A DNA stretch of 64,000 nucleotides from Marinilabiliales bacterium (GCA_002869385.1 PKTB01000003.1:24843-88842); one strand, 5' to 3'; counted from the first letter of the stretch, positions 1-11,900 are shown. The notes: a model not told the origin generated them from the letters alone. Numbers and translations: made by a program.

Positions 1-55
1 ATAGCCAACTGCTAATAGCTAACAGCCAACAGCTAACAGCCAATAGCCAATAGCT
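1..55. repeat. Short tandem repeat at window edge
   Basis: About four imperfect copies of a 13-15 base unit built from AACAGCCAATAGCTA run up to the stop codon of the aminotransferase gene. The array is cut by the window edge, so its full length is unknown. There are no spacers of constant length, so it is not a CRISPR array. It looks like a simple intergenic tandem repeat downstream of a gene. Confidence 0.7.
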
Positions 56-1181
56 AAACCCCAACAAACTCTAAAACAGAATCCGTAATATATTTCAATG
101 TATCCTGATCTAGTTCTGTATTCATTGGAAGTGAAAGAACCGTTTTGCACAATTCGTCTGTTACCGGATAATCATTTTCATTATAATCGTATCCTTGAAA
201 AGCTTTTTGATTATGTAATGCAACAGGATAATAAACAGCAGAAGACACTCCTTTCGACTTCAGATGTGCTTGCAAACCTTCTCTGTCAACACCTTTAAGA
301 ATCATTGTATATTGATGAAAAGTGTGAGTTGACTTTTTAAAGCGTTGTGGTGTAATTAACATATCGCAATCTGCAAACGCTCTGTCATAATAATCAGCAG
401 CAGCTCTTCTTGCAGCATTATACTCATCCAAATGTGGCAGCTTAACTCTTAAAACAGCTGCATGTACCGTATCTAAACGTGAATTAACACCTATCCTATC
501 GTGATAGTAGCGCACTTTCATGCCATGATTTACTATAGAACTTATTTTCTCTCCTAATTCATCATCATTAGTAAATATTGCACCTCCATCACCATAACAA
601 CCAAGATTTTTAGAAGGGAAAAATGAAGTGCAACCTATATGACCAATTGTTCCTGCTTTTTTTGTCCAGCCTTTTTCAGAACTAAAATCGCTACCAATTG
701 CCTGTGCAGTATCTTCAATTACATATAGATTGTGTTTTTCAGCAATTTCCATTATTCTATCCATATCAGCACACTGCCCGAAAAGGTGAACAGGAATAAT
801 AGCTTTTGTCTTAGGTGTAATTGCCTTTTCAATAGCTTCAGGCGAAATAGTAAATGTTTCAGGATCAACATCAACCATTACAGGAGTTAGTTGCAATAAG
901 GCAATTGTCTCAACAGTTGCTATAAACGTAAAATCTGTAGAGATTACTTCATCACCAGCTTTTAAGCCCAAAGCCATCATAGCTATTTGTAAAGCATCGG
1001 TACCGTTCCCACAAGTAATTACATGCTTTGCATTCAAATATGTGGCAAGTTCTTTCTTAAATTCCTTAACATCCTCGCCATTTACAAAAGCTGTGTTTTC
1101 AATAACATTTGCAATCTTACTATCAACCTCAGATTTAATTTTTAAATACTGAGACTTTAAATCAACCATTGGTATATTCAT
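54..1181 (-). CDS. DegT/DnrJ/EryC1/StrS family sugar aminotransferase
   Basis: A PLP-dependent aminotransferase of the family that transfers an amino group to keto-sugar nucleotides, acting in the cytoplasm in synthesis of surface-polysaccharide sugars. At 375 residues it has the family's usual length. Visible hallmarks are the N-terminal PMVDLKSQY segment, the cofactor-contacting EDTAQAIGS (Asp157), and SFFPSKNLGCYGDGGA, whose Lys191 should form the Schiff base with PLP. It resembles WbpE-type enzymes making 3-amino uronic acids, but substrate cannot be read from sequence. The start is the ATG at 1181 and the stop is TAG. The gene stands alone here, divergent from the T9SS cargo gene and with no other nucleotide-sugar gene beside it, so its pathway partners must lie beyond the window or elsewhere. 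Confidence 0.9.
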   Translation of the reverse strand: MNIPMVDLKSQYLKIKSEVDSKIANVIENTAFVNGEDVKEFKKELATYLNAKHVITCGNGTDALQIAMMALGLKAGDEVISTDFTFIATVETIALLQLTPVMVDVDPETFTISPEAIEKAITPKTKAIIPVHLFGQCADMDRIMEIAEKHNLYVIEDTAQAIGSDFSSEKGWTKKAGTIGHIGCTSFFPSKNLGCYGDGGAIFTNDDELGEKISSIVNHGMKVRYYHDRIGVNSRLDTVHAAVLRVKLPHLDEYNAARRAAADYYDRAFADCDMLITPQRFKKSTHTFHQYTMILKGVDREGLQAHLKSKGVSSAVYYPVALHNQKAFQGYDYNENDYPVTDELCKTVLSLPMNTELDQDTLKYITDSVLEFVGV

Positions 1182-1289
1182 ATCAATTATCTTTTATCTG
1201 TACTAAAACAAAAAAACAACTATTCAGTTTAATAATAAATTCTTAACGCAAAAATAAAGAATCTAATCAATTAAGTAATACATATTTTA

Positions 1290-1297
1290 TATATTTG
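1290..1297 (+). promoter_or_regulatory. Bacteroidota -7 box (TATATTTG)
   Basis: An exact TAnnTTTG match lies 40 bases before the ATG of the T9SS cargo gene. No clear TTTG -33 box is visible upstream, so the call rests on the -7 box and its position. Confidence 0.5.
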
Positions 1298-1337
1298 TAT
1301 AGTATTTATCTCAATTACAAACTAAAAGTTAAAAATT

Positions 1338-4300
1338 ATGAAAAATTTCTATGTTTTATTAGGGCTATTGTTGTTTGTTCCTGCAATAGCTTTTTCTCAA
1401 TTAAGTGTTACCACTGCAGATGTAAGTAACTTAATTGATTTCGACAATACAGTTGCCGGTGTTAATGAAGGAGCTTTTGATGGTTCTGGTTTTATGATGA
1501 CTCCGGTTACAGGTCAACTAGATGCTGACGGCTGGGCTGTTACAGGTATGTCAGATGGTGATAAAGATTTTGGTGTTGAAAACACAACAGGAGACCATGC
1601 AAGAGGAAATACAGATGGTGGGCTTGTAACAACAGGAGGTATGTATTCTTTTAATACATCAGAAGGAGTTTCAATTGGATTTCAATAGACAGGATCAGAT
1701 TTTACTCCGGGAACAATCGCATTAAAAGTTGATAACAACACTGGCGCAGAGCTGACAAGTGTAAGTTTAGAATATGACATTCTTGTTTATAATGATCAAA
1801 CAAGATCAAACTCTGTTACTATTAGCTATTCAAGCGACAACATTACTTATACTGAAGTAACAGGAGAAATGTATGCAACAACAGTTTTAGCTAGTCCAAG
1901 TCCTGATTGGTAAATATATCATCGTATTGTTACTTTCAATTTAACATTAGCTGATGCTGAATCTGTTTATTTAATGTGGACATTCGACGATAAAGGTGGT
2001 GAAAGCTCAAGAGATGAGATTGCATTAGACAATATTGATGTGGTTTTATCAGCTACACCTGCAAGCGACTGTGGTCCAATTAGCAGCTTCCCTTGGAGTG
2101 AAGATTTTGAATCATATTCTGATTTATCCGAATTAATTGACGTATGCTGGGAAGCAAGATATGGTTTTATTTCTGATGAATCACAACTAACCGAGGATGA
2201 TAATTTTAACTATTTTTACATTAGTGATTTTGCAAATGGAGCTTCCAATAATTCTATGGTAGTCAACCTCTATGATGAAGCTGCACATGACTGGGTAATT
2301 ACACCCGCATTTGATCTTGGTGATGGTAGCACAAACTATATGTTAGAGCTGGATATTGCTTTAACAGAATATTATAGTGCTACTCAAGGTGCTTTTGAAG
2401 AAGATGATTATTACGCTTTTGTAGTTTCAACTGATGGTGGTGATACATGGAGTGAGTTAAACGTAGTAGACGCTATTGACTCTGATAATGATGGCATACC
2501 TGCTGCAGGAACTCACTATATTGCCGACCTTACCGGTTTAACAGGAATAGTTAAGTTTGGAATATATGGAGTTTCAACTCTGAATGGACCGGAAGATTAT
2601 GATATTGAAATCTTTGTAGACAATCTAATGATCTCCGAACTAAGCGGATGTCTTGATCCATTTGGTGCAGGCTCATATGTTGTTGACGCATCATCTGTTT
2701 ATATTGATTGGGAAGATCTTTTAGAAGGTTCAAATCTATATAACCTTGAATATGGAACAGCTAGTTTTACCCAAGGAACAGGAACTTTGGTTGAAGGAAT
2801 TTCAGTAACAGAATATCTTATACATGAACTAACATTTGGTGATTATGATGTGTATATTCAAGCTGATTGTGGTGGTGGAAGTACTTCATCATGGGTTGGA
2901 CCAATTTCATTTACTTTAGAAGCAGGTGGAAGTTGTGCTACAGCCTTTGATTATGGTATGATAAATGACCCAACTGTTAGTAACACTATAGAATCTCTGG
3001 AGGAAGTCTGGTATTATGTAACATTAGATACTGACTATGATAACGTCTTATTTTCAACATGCGGTTCCCTATTTGATACAAAAATGTCTGTTTTAGTTGA
3101 ATGTGATGAACAAATAGGCTATAATGATGATGATGAATTAGGTCTTTGTGGTATTAATAATGAATCTACAATATTCTACCCTCATCTTCCTGCTGGGGTT
3201 TATCAAGTAAGAATTAACGGTTATGATGCTGATTCATATGGTGATTTTGATCTTACAATCACTAGTGACGAACCAATACCACATTTAATGTATTCAGGAG
3301 ACGCATTCTATGAATCTATATCAAATGACGGAACAATTTCTACAGTTATATATGTTGAATTAGAAAATGACACATTCACCGATGTTGATGTTGATTTCAC
3401 AGATGGTTTTGAATATACTTCTTATGGTGTTCCTACCAGTCTAAATATGGTTGTACACACATTAACAGAAACAACTGCAACAATCACATTAACAGGTACA
3501 GCAGACAGCCATACTACTGCTGACAACACTTTAGTTGAAATAGAATTTGACGATATCGCTTTTACAACTTATGCTGCAGGTGATGTAGTAAATTACTTTG
3601 CAGGATTCAATTTAGTATTTACTGACGAAGTTTTAGTTGTAGATCTAGCACTTATTGAACCTCAATCAGGATATGCTTGTAATGTTGATGATCAAACTCA
3701 TGTTCCATATCAATTAGAAAATGTTGGTACAGCTCCAATAGCATCAGGAACTCCAATTGGAATTATTTTCGAATCAGAATCTGTAGTTATAGTTGATGAG
3801 CCTATTATGCTAACTGAAGATTTACTACCTTCAGAAACATTCGAAGGACTCACTGTGGGAACTGTTGATCTATCAACAATTGGCGCAACTTACTTCAAAG
3901 CATATATTGACTTCGCACCTGATTCTGACCATACAAATGATACTTTAAACGGTTGGGTTGTACATTTTATGCAAGATGTAAGTTTCCCTGATGATGATGA
4001 TATGAACGATACAATTATTGTTGGCGCTTATCCATATACAATTGATGCTGATGTAGCTTATACGCCAGACTCCGCTTTCTTAGCGTCAAACACTAACTGG
4101 CAATGGGTTGGTGGTCCAATGGCTGACACCTACGAGGTAAGTACTGATGGTTGGTATTATATTGAAGTTGAAACTGTTGGTTGCTGGACACTTGATTCTG
4201 TATATGTTAAACTAATGACTCCTGCAGAACTTGCTGTTAACGACTTAAACTTGAATATTTATCCTAATCCGGCTAGTGAGAACTTTGTTGTAGAATATAG

Positions 4301-4490
4301 CTCTGCCGAAAGTGGTAATCTTAATATATACATATTAACTGTTGATGGTAAAGTAATAGAAACCAGAAGTTATGATTTTGATGGAGAAATCCGTGAATCA
4401 TTTGACATTTCTGACTATGCTCCGGGAATGTATATAGTTCGTTTTAACAATAATGGAAAAACAATTAACAAACGCCTTATCAAAAATTAA
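1338..4490 (+). CDS. T9SS-sorted secreted multidomain protein (two in-frame stops)
   Basis: One frame of 1051 codons encodes a large secreted protein interrupted by TAG at 1686-1688 and TAA at 1911-1913. Reading through both gives continuous beta-rich sequence, so this is one gene and not two. Residues 1-20 are a signal peptide ending AFSQ. The middle has a cleaved-adhesin/MAM-like segment starting FPWSEDFESYSDL and a pre-peptidase-like beta domain (around VWYYVTLDTDYD). The last ~80 residues form a type A T9SS sorting domain starting at LNIYPNPASENF and ending in a basic tail, so the product should cross the outer membrane through the T9SS and be anchored or released there. No enzymatic motif is visible. 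Either the stops are sequence errors or the gene is decayed. As written, only a 116-residue exported fragment would be made without readthrough. Confidence 0.75.
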
Positions 4491-4508
4491 ATAAGATTTC
4501 ATTTATTA

Positions 4509-4541
4509 AAAAACCGCATTATGATTTAATGCGGTTTTTTA
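4509..4541 (+). terminator. Rho-independent terminator after T9SS cargo gene
   Basis: AAACCGCATTA pairs with TAATGCGGTTT around a short loop and runs into a T tract, 19 bases after the stop codon. Confidence 0.85.
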
Positions 4542-4712
4542 TTTTTCTGCAAATTAACTAGATTGAAGACACTATAGAATATACGATCTACCAAAACCCA
4601 CTTATCCTAGATTGCTGAATTTCAATCACTTACCCCAACCCATATACACTAAATATGTTTCTTAACATATTTTTCAAAGCTCTAATGATTATTTAAAATT
4701 GTTTTAAACTAT

Positions 4713-4720
4713 TATCTTTG
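4713..4720 (+). promoter_or_regulatory. Bacteroidota -7 box (TATCTTTG)
   Basis: An exact TAnnTTTG match about 50 bases before the start of the P-loop gene. No convincing -33 TTTG was seen at the expected distance. Confidence 0.5.
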
Positions 4721-4769
4721 GACATTAGTAATTTATGTTAAACCTTAAATATTTCAAAATTATTTAGTT

Positions 4770-6107
4770 ATGGCAAGAAAAAATGTTCTTATTATTGGAG
4801 CTGCTGGAAGAGATTTTCACAACTTCAACACTTATTACATAAACAATTCTGACGTAAACGTTGTAGCTTTTACAGCTGCTCAGATTCCAGATATTGATGG
4901 AAGAAAATACCCTGCTGAATTAGCTGGCGAGTTATACCCAGAAGGTATTCCAATTTATGCTCAAGATGAGTTACCAAGATTAATCAAAGACTTACAAGTT
5001 GAAGAATGTATATTCTCATATAGTGACGTTCCATATCAAGTAGTAATGAACATTGGTGCATTAGTAAATGCTTGTGGAGCAAACTTCAACCTATTAGGCC
5101 CTGAAAAAACACAAATCAAATCAACTAAGCCGGTAATTGCTGTTGGTGCTGTTCGTACAGGTTGTGGTAAATCACAAACATCAAGAAGAATTATAGAATT
5201 ATTAATGGAAGCAGGTCTTAAAGTAGTTGCTATTCGTCACCCAATGCCTTATGGTGATCTAGTTGCTCAAAAAGTTCAGCGTTTTGCTAGTGTAGAAGAT
5301 TTAGCTAAACACAAATGTACTATTGAGGAAATGGAAGAATACGAACCACATGTATCTCGTGGAAACGTAATTTATGCAGGTGTTGATTATGAAGCTATTG
5401 TTAGAGCTGCAGAACAAGATCCTGATGGTTGTGATGTTATACTTTGGGACGGTGGAAATAATGACTTCCCATTCTACAAGCCTGACATGATGGTTACTGT
5501 AGTGGATCCACACAGACCTGGTCACGAATTATCATACTACCCAGGTGAAGCTACTTTAAGATTAGCTGACGTTGTTGTTATTAACAAAATGGACTCTGCT
5601 GGACCAGAAGCTATTCAAATTGTTAGAGATAACATTGAGAAAGTTAATCCTAATGCTAAAGTTGTTGACGGAGCTTCTCCACTATCAATTGACAAACCTG
5701 AACTTATCAGAGGTAAGAAAGTATTAGTTGTAGAAGATGGACCAACTCTTACACACGGTGAAATGAAAATTGGTGCTGGTACTGTTGCTGCTATGAAATG
5801 TGGTGCTGCAGAACTTGTTGATCCAAGAGAATATGCTGTAGGTAAATTAGCTGAAACATTCCAAATTTATCCTAACATAGGTACTCTTCTTCCAGCTATG
5901 GGATATGGTGCTGAGCAGGTTAAAGACTTAGAAAGAACTATCGCTGCTACTCCATGTGACGCTGTAGTTATTGCTACTCCAATTGATCTTAACAGAATCG
6001 TTAAAATTGACAAACCTAATGTTAAAGTTGGATACGATCTTCAAGAAATTGGAACTCCAAGTCTTAAAGTTTTCACAGACGAGTTTATTGCTAAATACGT
6101 TAAGTAA
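4770..6107 (+). CDS. P-loop protein of the cyclic 2,3-diphosphoglycerate synthetase family
   Basis: A 445-residue cytoplasmic nucleotide-binding protein. It begins with a Rossmann-like segment (VLIIGAAGRDFHNFN), and a P-loop GAVRTGCGKSQ lies near residues 126-136. After that come RHPMPYGDL, the DVILWDGGNNDFPF segment and an ADVVVINKMD motif resembling a GTPase NKxD box. This order is typical of proteins annotated as cyclic 2,3-diphosphoglycerate synthetase-like GTPases. The archaeal enzyme makes a thermoprotectant, but the role of the bacterial relatives is unknown to me, so I do not assign the reaction. The gene is a single transcription unit: its own -7 box lies upstream and a strong terminator follows. 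Codon use looks like that of a well-expressed gene, with many GTT, GCT and GGT codons. Confidence 0.8.
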   Translation: MARKNVLIIGAAGRDFHNFNTYYINNSDVNVVAFTAAQIPDIDGRKYPAELAGELYPEGIPIYAQDELPRLIKDLQVEECIFSYSDVPYQVVMNIGALVNACGANFNLLGPEKTQIKSTKPVIAVGAVRTGCGKSQTSRRIIELLMEAGLKVVAIRHPMPYGDLVAQKVQRFASVEDLAKHKCTIEEMEEYEPHVSRGNVIYAGVDYEAIVRAAEQDPDGCDVILWDGGNNDFPFYKPDMMVTVVDPHRPGHELSYYPGEATLRLADVVVINKMDSAGPEAIQIVRDNIEKVNPNAKVVDGASPLSIDKPELIRGKKVLVVEDGPTLTHGEMKIGAGTVAAMKCGAAELVDPREYAVGKLAETFQIYPNIGTLLPAMGYGAEQVKDLERTIAATPCDAVVIATPIDLNRIVKIDKPNVKVGYDLQEIGTPSLKVFTDEFIAKYVK

Positions 6108-6128
6108 TAACTTAATTTATACATAAAA

Positions 6129-6156
6129 GAAAGCTCTCGATTGAGAGCTTTTTTTT
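6129..6156 (+). terminator. Rho-independent terminator
   Basis: AAGCTCTC and GAGAGCTT pair around a four-base loop, followed by an uninterrupted T run, 22 bases after the P-loop gene. Confidence 0.9.
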
Positions 6157-6186
6157 GTGCTATCTATCTGAAATGTTGTATATTTG
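6154..6186 (+). promoter_or_regulatory. Promoter of lepA (TTTG ... TATATTTG)
   Basis: The -7 box TATATTTG at 6179-6186 is exact. A TTTG at 6154-6157 sits 21 bases upstream, slightly wider than ideal, and overlaps the T run of the preceding terminator. The predicted start of transcription falls shortly before the ATG at 6209, which supports that ATG over an upstream in-frame one at 6155. Confidence 0.55.
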
Positions 6187-6208
6187 CCGATTATTAGAAT
6201 TACAACAG

Positions 6209-7999
6209 ATGAAGAACACTCGTAACTTTTGCATAATAGCTCATATAGACCATGGGAAAAGTACTTTAGCTGATCGTCTACTTCAAACTACAAACTCTGT
6301 AAATGAAAGAGACTTTCAGAATCAGATGCTTGACGACATGGATATAGAGAGAGAAAGAGGTATTACTATCAAAAGCCACGCAATACAAATGGAATATCAG
6401 GAAGGAAAAGAAAAGTACATTCTCAACCTGATTGATACTCCCGGTCACGTTGATTTTTCATACGAAGTTAGTCGTTCGATTGCAGCATGCGAAGGAGCAC
6501 TATTAATAGTTGATGCTACACAAGGTGTTCAAGCACAAACTATATCAACTCTCTATCAAGCTATTGATAATGATTTAGAAATCATTCCAGTACTTAACAA
6601 GATGGATCTCGACGCTGCAATGCCAGAAGAAGTTGAAGATCAAATTCTTGAACTTATTGGAGGTGAGCGTGAAGATATTATACACGCTAGCGGAAAAACA
6701 GGATTTGGAGTTGATAAAATCATTGATGCAATTATCAATAAAATCCCTGCACCTGTTGGTGATCCAGAGAAACCACTAGAAGCTTTAATATTTGATTCAG
6801 TCTTTAATTCCTTTCGCGGAATAATCGCATATTTTAGAATTCTTAATGGTTCTATTCATAAAAAAGAATTAGTAAAATTTGTAAATACTGGTAAAGAATA
6901 TTATGCTGATGAAATCGGTGTTCTAAAAATGTGCAATAACCAACCCAAAGACAAACTTTCAGCCGGTGATGTTGGATATATTATATCTGGGATAAAAACA
7001 GCTGTAGAAGTTAAAGTTGGAGATACAATAACCTCTGTTGAAAACCCATGTGAAAAAGCAATAGAAGGATTTTCGGAAGTAAAACCTATGCTTTTTGCAG
7101 GTATTTACCCAGTAGATGCTGATGATTATGAAGAACTTCGAGCATCAATCGAAAAACTTCAATTAAATGATGCATCACTAACATTCACCCTTGAGTCTTC
7201 TGCTGCATTAGTCTTTGGTTTCCGTTGTGGTTTTCTTGGTTTACTCCATATGGAAATAGTTCAGGAAAGACTGGATAGAGAGTTTGATATGGATGTTATT
7301 ACTACTGTACCAAACGTTCAATATCTAGCATACACAACTAAAGGAGAAGTAATTGAAGTACATAATCCATCAGGTATGCCGGAACCAAATTATCTTGACT
7401 ACGTTGAAGAACCATATATTAAAGGTACTGTAATCACTAAATCTGATTATGTTGGGTCAATTATTAAGCTAGTAATCGACAAAAGAGGAATGCTTCAAAA
7501 TCAGATTTATCTAAGTACTGATAGAGTTGAATTACATTTTGATATCCCATTAGGTGAAATAGTTTTTGATTTTTATGATAGATTAAAAAGTATCTCAAAA
7601 GGCTATGCATCTTTTGACTATTTTCAATCAGGATATGAGAAATCAAAACTTGTTAGGTTGGACATTTTACTCAATGGTGAAATGGTAGATGCTCTATCAA
7701 CCTTAACACACTTTGACAATGCTCAAAGCTTTGGTCGTAGAATGTGCGAAAAGCTCAAGGATCTTATCCCGAGACAACAGTTTGATGTTGCTATTCAGGC
7801 AGCTATCGGAAGTAAAATCATTGCCCGAGAAACAGTTAAAGCACTTAGAAAAGATGTTACTGCAAAATGTTATGGTGGTGATATTACCCGTAAACGTAAA
7901 CTACTAGAAAAGCAGAAGAAAGGTAAAAAACGTATGCGTCAGGTAGGTAATGTTGAGGTTCCTCAATCTGCATTTTTAGCAGTTCTAAAACTAGACTAA
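6209..7999 (+). CDS. lepA: Elongation factor 4 (LepA), translational GTPase
   Basis: LepA binds the ribosome and back-translocates or remodels stalled elongation complexes, hydrolysing GTP. From the ATG at 6209 it is 596 residues, the normal family length. It shows AHIDHGKST (G1, residues 11-19), the G2 region [18 protein letters not shown] (G3), NKMD (G4), and a C-terminal LepA-specific domain ending in a lysine-rich segment [15 protein letters not shown] that is diagnostic of LepA rather than EF-G or TypA. The frame extends 18 codons upstream to 6155, but those codons overlap the promoter and are not LepA-like, so the internal ATG is chosen. It converges with the M28 peptidase gene, three bases apart, with no obvious terminator between them. 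Confidence 0.97.
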   Translation: MKNTRNFCIIAHIDHGKSTLADRLLQTTNSVNERDFQNQMLDDMDIERERGITIKSHAIQMEYQEGKEKYILNLIDTPGHVDFSYEVSRSIAACEGALLIVDATQGVQAQTISTLYQAIDNDLEIIPVLNKMDLDAAMPEEVEDQILELIGGEREDIIHASGKTGFGVDKIIDAIINKIPAPVGDPEKPLEALIFDSVFNSFRGIIAYFRILNGSIHKKELVKFVNTGKEYYADEIGVLKMCNNQPKDKLSAGDVGYIISGIKTAVEVKVGDTITSVENPCEKAIEGFSEVKPMLFAGIYPVDADDYEELRASIEKLQLNDASLTFTLESSAALVFGFRCGFLGLLHMEIVQERLDREFDMDVITTVPNVQYLAYTTKGEVIEVHNPSGMPEPNYLDYVEEPYIKGTVITKSDYVGSIIKLVIDKRGMLQNQIYLSTDRVELHFDIPLGEIVFDFYDRLKSISKGYASFDYFQSGYEKSKLVRLDILLNGEMVDALSTLTHFDNAQSFGRRMCEKLKDLIPRQQFDVAIQAAIGSKIIARETVKALRKDVTAKCYGGDITRKRKLLEKQKKGKKRMRQVGNVEVPQSAFLAVLKLD

Positions 8000-8002
8000 A
8001 TC

Positions 8003-8893
8003 TTAGATATTCTTAAGGTATTGAAATATCATATTATTAATAATATGCATTCCTTTATAGTTTAACTTATCAGGAGTATCAGAAACCTTGTGATAGTCTT
8101 CATGAACACCTGTGGAGAAGAAAATTACATGACCTTTATAATTAGATAAAACTGAATGGTCTCCTGTTAATTCTTCTTTATCTTGAAAATATAATTCTCC
8201 AGCCGGAAAATCAAATGCTTGATATGGATCGAATCCCTTTTTTGAATTAAATATTAGCATTTGTTTTGTTTCCCTGTCTAATCGTCCTATCATATCAAGA
8301 TTAATCAGCAAACAAACCGATTTCAATTCGTTTGCATTACTATCATTAAAATACTTTGCACCAAATAAGCCTTTTTCGTGAGCTCCGGTAAATAAAAAAA
8401 TATAATTATAATTCTTATTCCCTTTCCGCTTAATCTTTTTAGCTAAAAGCAGGTTTAAAGCAACTCCAGAAGCATTATCATCAGCTCCCGGATGTACCTT
8501 GTCGCTGACAAAGCTTCTAGATCTAGGCCCTCCTAAACCAATATGGTCGTAATGTGAAATAATTAAAATTGTTGAATCTGCACCATTATCAATTCTTCCA
8601 ATAATATTCTGCGAACTCAAGGTATCTCCTTTATTTACAAATGTAAAATATTGTGAGTATGAATATTCAAAAAATGGACTAATATGAAGCTTTTGCAGCT
8701 CGTCAGAAATATATTTTGAAGCATATTTCTCATAAACACTACCTCCATCCCTACCCATCAAGCTGTCAGATGATAAAAATGTAATTGTCTTATGCAGAAA
8801 AACAGAATCTCTTTTGTAACCTCGTGCTGAGACTACAAAAGAGAAACTTAATAAATAGATTAACAATAATATCTGAATAAATCTGATTTTCAA
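8003..8893 (-). CDS. Exported M28-family zinc peptidase
   Basis: A 296-residue exported protein with an N-terminal signal sequence ending near VVSARG and a compact M28 fold. The zinc ligands expected for the family are visible: SHYDHIG (His), HPGADDNASG (bridging Asp), AHEKGLFGAKYF (Glu), INLDMIG (Asp) and GVHEDYHKVSDTPDK (His). In well-studied M28 aminopeptidases the catalytic base and a zinc ligand are adjacent glutamates; here the first is His (HE instead of EE). That variant may be common in Bacteroidota M28 proteins, but catalysis could be altered. The protein is shorter than full aminopeptidases and lacks a PA domain. It lies ten bases downstream of the large repeat protein on the same strand and may be co-transcribed with it. 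Confidence 0.85.
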   Translation of the reverse strand: MKIRFIQILLLIYLLSFSFVVSARGYKRDSVFLHKTITFLSSDSLMGRDGGSVYEKYASKYISDELQKLHISPFFEYSYSQYFTFVNKGDTLSSQNIIGRIDNGADSTILIISHYDHIGLGGPRSRSFVSDKVHPGADDNASGVALNLLLAKKIKRKGNKNYNYIFLFTGAHEKGLFGAKYFNDSNANELKSVCLLINLDMIGRLDRETKQMLIFNSKKGFDPYQAFDFPAGELYFQDKEELTGDHSVLSNYKGHVIFFSTGVHEDYHKVSDTPDKLNYKGMHIINNMIFQYLKNI

Positions 8894-8902
8894 TTAAAAT
8901 TA

Positions 8903-11900
8903 CTATTGATTATTTAAATTTCTTTCTTCTTCGGCTTTTTTAGCTGCTTCATCTACCGGTTCCTCAGGAATAGCATCAAATCTGAGTTTTGTTCCATCCC
9001 ACCACATTGGAGTAGCATTTCTGTTTGTTATGTTGTCATTGAACATAAAGCCTTTTAGATTATTACTGAATTCTTCATTAGCAATATCTTTTGGTAAGTT
9101 TGCCTCTTTATAATCAATACGTTCTGCAACAGCTATCCATGTGAAGTTAACAGTATTACCTGTTGAATTATCATTAGCAATTACAAAACCGTCATTTCTA
9201 ATTTCTTTCACATATAAAGGAGCCCAAACACCTACAGCAGAAACAGTAATAGTAGGTAGATTATCTGCACTTACTAATGCAACAAAATCTTTATCAAAAG
9301 CTACAAATACTTCACTTGAATTTATTTCAGATTTTCCATCTGCATAAACTTTTAAGTTTGTAGATGTTACAGTATATGCAGCATTTCTTCCTTCTGCAGA
9401 AGTTACAATATCAGCAGAGAAACCATCAGTATAAGAATTCCCATCATTATAAAGAGCATACATTTCACCTGAAGTTGTAAATCCCATGAGTTCACCATAA
9501 GACCAACCTCCCATAAGACTACCATACGCACCTATACCTATTTGTGATAATTCTTCATCAGGCATAAATCCTGTACCAGTTGTTGAAGAAGTGAAATATC
9601 CACCATAAGTTGAAGAGCCACTATTCTTATATCCTAATGAACCCCAATAGCTACCATCATATCTTGCTCCAAGAACACCACCTGCTCTAGTATAATCGTT
9701 CCAATTAAAACCTGATGTACCAAATGAATAAAGATCTCCCCAATAATTATAACCTTTTATTGCAGAATTAGAAGTAGAATATGAATAATTTGTACCATCA
9801 TTTTGTGAATCTCTGGTTCTGTATGCATATAGACTTGCTTGTCCATCACCATCAGCTGTTAAATGTTGATCATAAACATACAATCTATAGTCTGTCGAAG
9901 GTGTAGTATTAATTGCAGTATGACCGTGATAACCGATAGTCATTCTTTTTGATAAAGTCGTTGTTCCATCATCAGTTGTCCAAAAAGACATATCTGTTGG
10001 GTAATCTCCTGATGCACCAGTAGTACCTCTTTCAACTAATATTCTTGCTTGTCCTGTTGTTGAATGAGTATCTCCAAAATCAATAATTGACATATCTGAA
10101 CCAGAACTTGTCAGATTTCCTCCGTATTGCAAAAACATACTTGTTCCTGTACCAGTTATATGCATGAGTGCATTAGGAGAAACATTACCTATACCTAAAC
10201 GATTACTAGCTGCGTTATAATAAAAACTACCCGGATCATACGTCTGTGTATTTGCTCCATTCCAATATGACACATATCCACTACTTCCTGTTCCGGTTAC
10301 CATATTGGTATGTGTATGATCACCCTCTGCAACAGTATTTGCCGCAGTTCCAAAAGTAGCACTAAAGGTTGTTCCAGCAAGAGTAATACCATTACCTGCA
10401 GAATATGTTGTATTATCATCATTTGCATTAACCCAAGCTTGTATATCTGTCCAATGCTGACCATCAAGTAAATCAGCATCTAGATCTGAACCAGTACCTT
10501 CAGACACATCAAATGTTGTACCTGTTAATGTCAATTGATTACCAGCAGAATATGTAGTGTTATTATCAGGAACAGTTACAGTTCCACCTCCATCTGACAA
10601 TGTAATATCATGGCCAACAATGCTTAAAGTTTGAAACTCATTAGCTGGATCCGCATCTGCATCTGTATCATCATCCAAAGCAGAAAGGTCAACTGTTGCA
10701 GAAGTTCCATTTTCGATAAAGATTTCAAGTGTATTACCAGTTAAAGTTGCACTTGTCAGATTCTGATCATCTGTTCCGGTTCCATCTTGCAAAGAAGCTA
10801 AATCTACTGTCTCGTTTGTTCCACCTTCGATACCAATTGTTAGTACTGTTCCTGCTAAGCCTGAACCAGAAACATTTTGGTCGTCTGTTCCTGTTCCATC
10901 TTGTAAAGCAGCTAAATCAACTGATGCTGATGTACCATCTTCTATATCTATTTGAAGTGTTGTTCCGGTTAAACTTGCTCCAGTTAGATTCTGATCATCT
11001 GTTCCTGTACCGTCTTGTAAAGCAGCCAAATCAACTGTCTCATTTGTTCCGCCTTCGATACCAATTGTAAGTACTGTTCCTGCTAAGCCTGAACCAGAAA
11101 TATTTTGATCGTCTGTTCCTGTTCCATCTTGTAAAGCAGCCAAATCAACTGATGCTGATGTACCATCTTCTATATCTATTTGAAGTGTTGTTCCGGTTAA
11201 GCTTGCTCCAGTTAGATTCTGATCATCTGTTCCTGTACCGTCTTGCAATGAAGCTAAGTCAACAGTTTCATTTGTTCCGCCTTCGATACCAATTGTTAGT
11301 ACTGTTCCTGCTAAGCCTGAACCTGAGATATTTTGGTCGTCTGTTCCAGTTCCATCTTGTAAAGCAGCCAAATCAACTGACGCTGATGTACCATCTTCTA
11401 TATCTATTTGAAGTGTTGTTCCCGTTAAGCTTGCTCCTGTAAGATTCTGATCGTCTGTTCCTGTTCCATCTTGTAATCCTGCCAGATCTACAGTCTCATT
11501 TAAACCATTATCAATGCCAATTGTAAGAACAGTACCTGTTAAATTCGAACCAGAAATATCCTGATATTCATTAGTTGGGTCAGCATCTGCATCAGTATCA
11601 TCATCAAGCGCTGACAAATCAACTAAAGCAGATGAACCATTTTCTATGTCGATTTGCAAAGTTGTACCAATCAAAGACGCACCTGTTAAATCCTGATCAT
11701 CAGTTCCAGTTCCATCCTGCAATGCAGCCAAATCTACAGATGCTGATGTCCCATCCTCAATATCAATTTGAAGTGTTGTTCCTGTAAGTGATGCACCAGT
11801 AAGATTTTGGTCATCACTACTACTTCCTGCTAAAGTTGCAAGATCAACATTTTGACTTGTTCCATTTTCTATTCCAATTGTAAGAACTGTTCCTACTAAA

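Noticed and set aside
1..55. CRISPR-like repeat
   Set aside because: Units of 13-15 bases are directly adjacent, without spacers of uniform length and without cas genes.
10729..11787. Long plus-strand frames across the repeat array
   Set aside because: They are antisense to the giant repeat protein, Leu/His/Gln-rich and periodic with the same 114-base unit, so they are by-products of the repeat.
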